A stretch of 7,153 nucleotides of DNA from NCBI GenBank assembly GCA_011048645.1, contig DSDR01000074.1, forward strand, positions 1 through 7,153, given 5' to 3'. The translations under genes and the position numbers were made by a program. Of the stretch, positions 6,583 to 7,153 are shown piece after piece. The notes beneath the pieces were generated by a model. The model made no database searches and was not told where the DNA came from. It saw nothing but the letters and a program-made list of their open reading frames with translations. Numbering within the stretch: position 1 is the first letter of the stretch; each line of letters starts with the position of its first letter. This DNA comes from Phycisphaerales bacterium (GTDB lineage Bacteria; Planctomycetota; Phycisphaerae; Sedimentisphaerales; Anaerohalosphaeraceae).

Positions 6583-7153
6583 TTATCGCTTCGACAACAC
6601 GTCCTTTTCGTACCGGCGTACCTGGTCAAACCACGCCATACCGACCGGCGCATTCTGCGTATGGCAATAATAATCCCATACCGCCCCGAACGGCAGCGTC
6701 TTAAGCTCTTCCATCATCGCCAGTCGTTTGGTGTAATCCATGGCCAGCTCCGCGTCCTTCATTTCCTGCGTCGGCTCGAGCATCGCATACAGCAGCGCCT
6801 TGATCATATTGCGCGTGCCAATCACCCAGGCCGCCACGCGATTGATACTGGCGTCAAAGAAGTCCAGCCCGATGTGCACCTTGTCCAGCTTGCCGCTGCG
6901 CACCAGTTCCTGAGCGATGGCAAACAGTTCCTCGTTCAGCACCACCACATGGTCGCTGTCCCACCGTACCGGCCGGCTGACGTGCAGCAGCAGTTCCGGC
7001 ACGAACATCATCACCGCCGAAATCTTGTCCGAAATGACTTCCGTCGGATGATAATGGCCCGCATCCAGACACAGCAGAATTCGCCGCGACACGGAATAGC
7101 CCATATAAAACTCGTGCGAACCGACGGTATAGCTCTCGGCGCCGATGCCGAAC
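6583..7153 (-). CDS. rhaA: L-rhamnose isomerase, C-terminal part (5' end outside window)
   Basis: Isomerises L-rhamnose to L-rhamnulose in the cytoplasm, the first catabolic step. The frame runs off the right edge; the visible 189 residues begin FGIGAESYTVGSHEFYMGYS, a hallmark of RhaA, and end YEKDVLSKR before TAA at 6585-6583. Counting from the internal Met at 7104 as equivalent to E. coli residue 246, the manganese ligands line up as LCLDAGH (His17 = E. coli His262) and RWDSDH (Asp49 and Asp51 = Asp294 and Asp296). The conserved LDFFDASINRVAAWVIGTRN follows at 80-99. The C-terminus falls within one residue of the E. coli length (419), so this end is complete. The Met at 7104 is not the true start. 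It is the first visible gene of the operon, and all catalytic residues in view are intact. Confidence 0.97.
   Translation of the reverse strand, partial: FGIGAESYTVGSHEFYMGYSVSRRILLCLDAGHYHPTEVISDKISAVMMFVPELLLHVSRPVRWDSDHVVVLNEELFAIAQELVRSGKLDKVHIGLDFFDASINRVAAWVIGTRNMIKALLYAMLEPTQEMKDAELAMDYTKRLAMMEELKTLPFGAVWDYYCHTQNAPVGMAWFDQVRRYEKDVLSKR

Noticed and set aside
6084..6653. Second minus-strand open frame of 189 codons overlapping rhaT and the rhaA 3' end
   Set aside because: It is a frame-shifted reading of rhaT. Its Gly-, Arg- and Cys-rich product lacks the helices of a real protein, and the RhaT frame has family motifs and a strong ribosome site.

Overview
The window reads as part of an L-rhamnose utilisation operon on the minus strand, from a Gram-negative-type bacterium. 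The dense secreted-glycosidase plus dedicated-sugar-transporter layout, the family resemblances of the transporters and the style of the intergenic repeats suggest the Planctomycetota/Verrucomicrobiota group, perhaps a Phycisphaerae-like planctomycete. That placement is an impression from protein style, not a proven assignment.

Reading along the minus strand (from high to low coordinates), the genes are: the C-terminal part of L-rhamnose isomerase (rhaA, running off the right edge); a RhaT-type L-rhamnose/H+ symporter (5396-6475); a large secreted GH78 alpha-L-rhamnosidase (2091-5339); an NCS1-type purine/cytosine permease-like transporter (510-2051); and a 71-residue two-helix membrane protein starting 2 bases after the permease stop (292-507). 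All five lie on the same strand with gaps of 2 to 107 bases and no convincing internal terminator, so one transcript is plausible. Its promoter, any regulator, and the rhamnulose kinase and aldolase steps would lie outside the window. At the far left, the last 35 codons of an unidentified plus-strand gene (1-109) converge on the operon.

The implied pathway is: the exported GH78 enzyme cleaves terminal L-rhamnose from plant or algal glycans or glycosides; RhaT takes the free sugar through the inner membrane with protons; RhaA converts it to L-rhamnulose. The role of the NCS1 permease is not obvious. It may import another product of glycoside breakdown, or it may simply share the transcript.

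The convergent intergenic region (110-291) holds a long GC-rich stem-loop (129-169), then an AT-rich block of three short tandem repeats (GTTCGTA x2, AAAAACT x3, TTCTTCGTG x2) that looks like dispersed genomic repeat material. The points most worth a second look are the permease/small membrane protein pair, the likely rhamnose-binding CBM67-like module inside the rhamnosidase, and the composite repeat. I do not see a clearly novel defence, mobile or RNA system here.
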